Source: Bacillota bacterium
Lineage (GTDB): Bacteria; Sysuimicrobiota; Sysuimicrobiia; Sysuimicrobiales; Segetimicrobiaceae
Assembly (NCBI GenBank): GCA_021324295.1
Contig: JAJPJJ010000036.1
Location: 1-64,000, forward strand
Direction: 5' to 3'
Length of the DNA: 64,000 nucleotides
Shown here: positions 60,722 through 64,000 of the stretch, piece after piece
How the letters are laid out: each line of letters opens with the position of its first letter
Position numbering within the stretch: position 1 is the first letter of the stretch
Program-made: the position numbers and the translations under genes
Notes under the pieces: generated by a model
The model's input: only the letters and a program-made list of their open reading frames with translations
Database searches by the model: none
What the model was told of the DNA's origin: nothing

Positions 60722-62011
60722 TTATGGCCGCACGGCCGCGCGCCGGGGGCGGATCTCCGCGAGCCCGCCCATGTACGGGACCAGCGGGTCCGGGATGCGG
60801 ACGCTGCCGTCGGCCTGCTGGAAGTTCTCGAGGATCGCGACGATCGCCCGCGTCGCGGCCACAGCGGTGCCGTTGAGCGTGTGCGCGTACTCGGTGCCCT
60901 TGCGGTCGCGCGGCCTGAACCGCACGCCGAGGCGGCGGGCCTGGAAGTCGGTGCAGTTGCTGCACGACTGCGTCTCCCCGTAGCCACCGCGCCCCGGCAT
61001 CCACGTCTCGATGTCGTACTTGCGCGCCGCAGGGTCCCCGAGGTCGCCCGCGGCGATGTCGACGACGCGGTACGGCAGCCCCAGGGCCTGCCACATCCGC
61101 TCCTGGATGCCGACCAGGTAATCGTGCTCCTGCCACGACCGGTCCGGATGGCAGAACGAGAACATCTCGACCTTGTCGAACTGGTGCACGCGGAAGATCC
61201 CCCGCGTGTCCTTCCCGTAGGCCCCCGCCTCCCGTCGGAAGCAGGTGGAGATCCCGCAGAAGCGCAGGGGAAGCTGCGCCTCGTCGAGGATCTCGCCCGC
61301 CAGCATCGCGCCGAGCGCCATCTCCGAGGTGCCCGCTAGCGCGAGGTCCTCGCCCTCGATGCGGTACACCATCTGCTCATCGAGCGCGGTGCCGCCCATC
61401 ATCCCGACGATGTGCTCGCGCTTCACCGCGACCGGCGGGATCACGGGGACGAACCCCTCGCCGGTCAGCCGGTCGACGGCGAAGCGGATGAGGGCGAGCT
61501 GGAGCAGCGCTCCCTCCCGCCGCAGGAAGTAGAACCGGGTCCCGGAGACCTTGGCGCTGCGCTCGGTATCGAGGATATCGAGGAGCGCGCCCAGCTCGAC
61601 GTGGTCGCGCGCGGCGAACGGGAACTCCGGGGGCCGCCCGACCACGCGCAGGGTGACGCTATCGTCGGCCCCGCCGTCCGGCACCGACGGGTGCGGCGGG
61701 TTGGGGATACGCCGCAGGGCCGCCTCCAGCGCGTCCTCGGCCGCGCGCAGGCCGGGCTCCGCGGCGCGGAGATCGGCCGCGATCTTCTTCATCTCGGCGA
61801 GGCGGGCCTCCCGCTCGGCGCCCCGCAGGCGCGGGATCTCGGCGGACGCGCGGTTCTGCGCGGCGCGCAGCGTCTCCACGCTCTGCAGCAGGTCCCGGCG
61901 GCGGCGGTCGGCGTCGAGGACCTGATCGACGAGGCCGGGGTCGGCCTGCTTCCTGCGGAGCGCCGCCTTGATCGCGTCCGGCTCCTCGCGGATGCGCTTG
62001 AGATCGACCAT
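60722..62011 (-). CDS. serS: Serine-tRNA ligase
   Basis: This class II aminoacyl-tRNA synthetase charges tRNA-Ser, 429 aa. The N-terminal antiparallel coiled-coil arm (residues about 1-110) contacts the long variable arm of tRNA-Ser. Motif 2 (FRREAGAYGKDTRGIFRVHQF) and motif 3 (HTLNGTAVAATRAIVAILEN) are complete. ATG 62011 fits the family start MVDLKRIREEP; the frame is open far upstream but overlaps serA. It is 74 bases after serA. Confidence 0.94.
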   Translation of the reverse strand: MVDLKRIREEPDAIKAALRRKQADPGLVDQVLDADRRRRDLLQSVETLRAAQNRASAEIPRLRGAEREARLAEMKKIAADLRAAEPGLRAAEDALEAALRRIPNPPHPSVPDGGADDSVTLRVVGRPPEFPFAARDHVELGALLDILDTERSAKVSGTRFYFLRREGALLQLALIRFAVDRLTGEGFVPVIPPVAVKREHIVGMMGGTALDEQMVYRIEGEDLALAGTSEMALGAMLAGEILDEAQLPLRFCGISTCFRREAGAYGKDTRGIFRVHQFDKVEMFSFCHPDRSWQEHDYLVGIQERMWQALGLPYRVVDIAAGDLGDPAARKYDIETWMPGRGGYGETQSCSNCTDFQARRLGVRFRPRDRKGTEYAHTLNGTAVAATRAIVAILENFQQADGSVRIPDPLVPYMGGLAEIRPRRAAVRP

Positions 62012-62085
62012 GGCATCACACCTCGATGCGCTCCCCGTGGGCCGCCCGGCTCCGGCTCCCACGCACCGCTCTGGGCGCCCGCAGC

Positions 62086-63666
62086 CTACGAGAGGCGCAC
62101 GCTCTTGACCTTCGCGATCCCGTCGGCCTCCTCGATCTCCCGCACGGCGTCCGGAGGCGCCGGGACGTCGAGCGTCAGCACCATCACGGCGGCGCCCCCG
62201 GCGTCCTGGCGGCCGACGTGCATGTTGGCGATGTTGACGCTGTGACGGCCGAGGATCGTGCCGACCCGGCCGATCATCCCCGGCCGGTCCTCGTTCCAGA
62301 CGAACAGCATGTGCGGTGAGGGGGCCAGGTCGAGGCGCCACCGGTCGAGGCGGGTGATCCGCGGCTCGCGGTGGCCGAACAGCGTGCCGCCGAGCCGCAG
62401 CGTCCCGGGCGACGCCACGATCTCCACGAGGACCTGGCTCGCGAAGTCCTCGCACAGCTCCGTGCGTGCCTCGCTGATCCTGAGCCCACGCTCCGCAGCG
62501 AGCACGGTCGCGTTGACGAGATTCACCGGCTGATCCGAGATGCCGTGGAGCAGCCCGGCGAGGAGCGAGGCGGTGAGCGGCTGCGTGTCCAGCCGGGCCA
62601 CCTCGCCCTCGTACGTCATCGCGACCGCGCTGATCCGGTCCTCGGCGAGTTCCCGGGCCAGCGTGCCGAGCGCGCGGGCGAGCTCCACGAACGGGGCCAG
62701 CCGGCGCCAGGCGTCCTCGCCGAGGGCGGGGGCGTTTACCGCCCCGCGCACCGGCTCTCCCCGTAGCGCCGCCAGGACCTGCTCCGCGACCTCGACCGCG
62801 ATCGAGCGCTGCGCCTCCACCGTCGAGCCGCCGAGGTGCGGGGTGACCACGATGCGGGGGTGGGAGAGCAGCGGATGATCGGCCGGGGGAGGCTCCTGCG
62901 CGAAGACGTCCAGCGCGGCGCCGGCCACGTGCCCGCGGTCGAGGGCGTCGAGCAGCGCGGCCTCGTCGACCAGTCCTCCGCGGGCGCAGTTGACGAGCAG
63001 GGCCCCCGGCTTCATCGCGGCGAGCTCCGTGGCGCCGATCAGGGCACGTGTATCCGGCCCCAGCGGCACGTGGAGCGTCAGCACGTCGCTGTGCCGTAGG
63101 ACGGCGTCCCATGGGCCGAGCTCGACGCCGAGCCGGCGCGCCCGTTCCTCCGCGACGTACGGGTCGTAGGCGAGCACGCGCATGCCGAAGGCGCTCGCGC
63201 GCCGGGCGACCTCGCTGCCGATCTTCCCGAGCCCGACGATCCCCAGCGTCTTGCCGGCCAGCTCGGTTCCCACGAAGCGCTCGCGCGCCCACGTCCCGGC
63301 CGCGAGCGCGGCGTGTGCCTGGGGGATGTGGCGGACAAGCGCGAGCAGCATCGCGAGCGTGTGCTCCGCCGCGGCGGTCGTGCTGCTCTCCGGCGCGTTG
63401 AGCACGAGAATGCCACGGTGCGTCGCGGCATCGACATCGATGTTGTCGACCCCGATGCCGGCGCGGGCGATGACGCGCAGGCGCCGCGCCCCGCCGATCG
63501 CGCGCGCCGGGACGCGCGTCCGGCTGCGGACGATGAGCGCTTCGAACCCCGGCAGGAGCGCGCACAGCTCCGCCTCCGGCACCCCGGACCGCACGAGCAC
63601 ATCGCCCGCGCCGCGCAGGCGTCGGAGGCCCTCGTCCGCGAGCCCGTCTGCGACGAGGACACGCAT
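62086..63666 (-). CDS. serA: D-3-phosphoglycerate dehydrogenase, long form with ACT domain
   Basis: This is the first enzyme of serine synthesis, 526 aa. The NAD-binding motif VGLGKIG is at residues 144-150. The catalytic triad is Arg229, Glu258 and His277 (NCARGG, QEPP, TPHLGG). An intervening allosteric-substrate-binding domain and a C-terminal ACT domain (from about 450, RPGMIGRVGTILGRHSVNIANMHVGR) allow serine feedback control. It is 12 bases downstream of the class V aminotransferase gene. Confidence 0.94.
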   Translation of the reverse strand: MRVLVADGLADEGLRRLRGAGDVLVRSGVPEAELCALLPGFEALIVRSRTRVPARAIGGARRLRVIARAGIGVDNIDVDAATHRGILVLNAPESSTTAAAEHTLAMLLALVRHIPQAHAALAAGTWARERFVGTELAGKTLGIVGLGKIGSEVARRASAFGMRVLAYDPYVAEERARRLGVELGPWDAVLRHSDVLTLHVPLGPDTRALIGATELAAMKPGALLVNCARGGLVDEAALLDALDRGHVAGAALDVFAQEPPPADHPLLSHPRIVVTPHLGGSTVEAQRSIAVEVAEQVLAALRGEPVRGAVNAPALGEDAWRRLAPFVELARALGTLARELAEDRISAVAMTYEGEVARLDTQPLTASLLAGLLHGISDQPVNLVNATVLAAERGLRISEARTELCEDFASQVLVEIVASPGTLRLGGTLFGHREPRITRLDRWRLDLAPSPHMLFVWNEDRPGMIGRVGTILGRHSVNIANMHVGRQDAGGAAVMVLTLDVPAPPDAVREIEEADGIAKVKSVRLS

Positions 63667-63678
63667 CGGATCCCGCGC

Positions 63679-64000
63679 CTACAGCGGTGCGGGCGCCTCG
63701 AGCGAATCCGTCGCGGCGCGCAGCCCGGCCTCGGTCCGGACCGGATGCCCCAGGTCGGCGAGGGTGCGCCCGAGCGCCTCCAGCCCGGCGAGGAGCCACT
63801 CCTGCCGCGTGTACCCGAGGTGGCCGATCCGCACGATCGCCTGCTCCAGCCGGCCGATGCCGCTGCCGAGCAGGACGGCGTACCTGTCGCGGGCGTGCGC
63901 GCCCACGGCGCGGCCGTCCACCCCGTCCGGCACCCGCACGGTCGTCACCGTGTTCACAGCGTGCTCGTCGTCCACGAGCGTGTGGAGTCCCATCCCGCGG
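63679..64000 (-). CDS. Class V aminotransferase, C-terminal part (runs off the window)
   Basis: This is the 3' end of a pyridoxal-phosphate aminotransferase of the serine-pyruvate/alanine-glyoxylate (SPT/AGXT) group. The visible about 107 residues contain NTVTTVRVPDGVDG, the strand-turn VLLGSGIGRLEQAIVRIGHLGYT (in parts) and the final helix typical of this family. The 5' end lies beyond 64000. In several non-enteric bacteria an AGXT-like enzyme beside serA replaces SerC as phosphoserine or serine transaminase, which fits the position here. Confidence 0.82.
   Translation of the reverse strand, partial: RGMGLHTLVDDEHAVNTVTTVRVPDGVDGRAVGAHARDRYAVLLGSGIGRLEQAIVRIGHLGYTRQEWLLAGLEALGRTLADLGHPVRTEAGLRAATDSLEAPAPL

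Overview
The window is GC-rich (around 70%), almost fully coding bacterial chromosome with short intergenic gaps and frequent start/stop overlaps. GTG starts are common. No phage, insertion sequence or CRISPR array is visible. The SRP RNA-dnaX-ybaB-recR block, a YkuK-type RNase H-like gene, several branched-chain or amide-type ABC systems and many oxidoreductases point to a free-living, probably soil or sediment heterotroph from a little-cultured high-GC lineage. A Terrabacteria-type placement is a guess; the sequence does not settle the phylum.

Layout. (1) 0.1-5.9 kb, plus strand: livM-livG-livF transporter genes, an SDR with a broken catalytic motif and a lone molybdenum hydroxylase large subunit. 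(2) 5.9-14.4 kb, minus strand: an amide-type ABC transporter (substrate-binding protein, two permeases, two ATPases), acetamidase/formamidase, a SorC-type regulator and an FGGY carbohydrate kinase. (3) 14.8-20.2 kb: an MBL-fold hydrolase, then a NitT/TauT-type ABC transporter joined to a two-subunit fumarase/tartrate dehydratase. (4) 20.2-25.6 kb, minus strand: a peptide-type ABC transporter without ATPases, a SnoaL-like protein and a LysR regulator facing an AT-rich control region. (5) 25.7-33.2 kb, plus strand: a zinc-ribbon miniprotein, an MHS-family symporter, and a molybdopterin enzyme complex (fused Fe-S/NrfD subunit, catalytic subunit, TorD-type chaperone). (6) 33.5-43.1 kb: a secreted orphan, a PerR/Fur regulator with a VIT-type metal transporter, an HpaI-type aldolase, tadA, an ornithine cyclodeaminase-like gene, a frameshifted acetyl-CoA synthetase, an M24 peptidase and a frameshifted HAD phosphatase. 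(7) 43.4-47.1 kb: a complete small/large/medium molybdenum hydroxylase operon. (8) 47.1-57.1 kb, housekeeping: tRNA-Ser(GGA), lepB, an acyl-CoA synthetase, SRP RNA, a CPBP protease, dnaX-ybaB-recR, a YkuK-like gene and leuCD. (9) 57.5-60.4 kb: a ribose-type sugar ABC transporter. (10) 60.4-64.0 kb, minus strand: a serine block (class V aminotransferase, serA, serS) followed by a small HTH protein.

The region reads as scavenging: at least five ABC import systems sit beside enzymes that would process amides, dicarboxylates or hydroxy acids, peptides, aldehydes or N-heterocycles, and sugars. The less ordinary parts are the apparently cytoplasmic molybdopterin complex with a fused electron-transfer/membrane subunit, the amidase operon that also encodes a sugar kinase, strong intergenic hairpins (including one palindrome core present twice), and mRNAs whose predicted promoters leave almost no 5' leader. 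Two genes are split by what looks like loss of a single G, which may be sequence error rather than biology.
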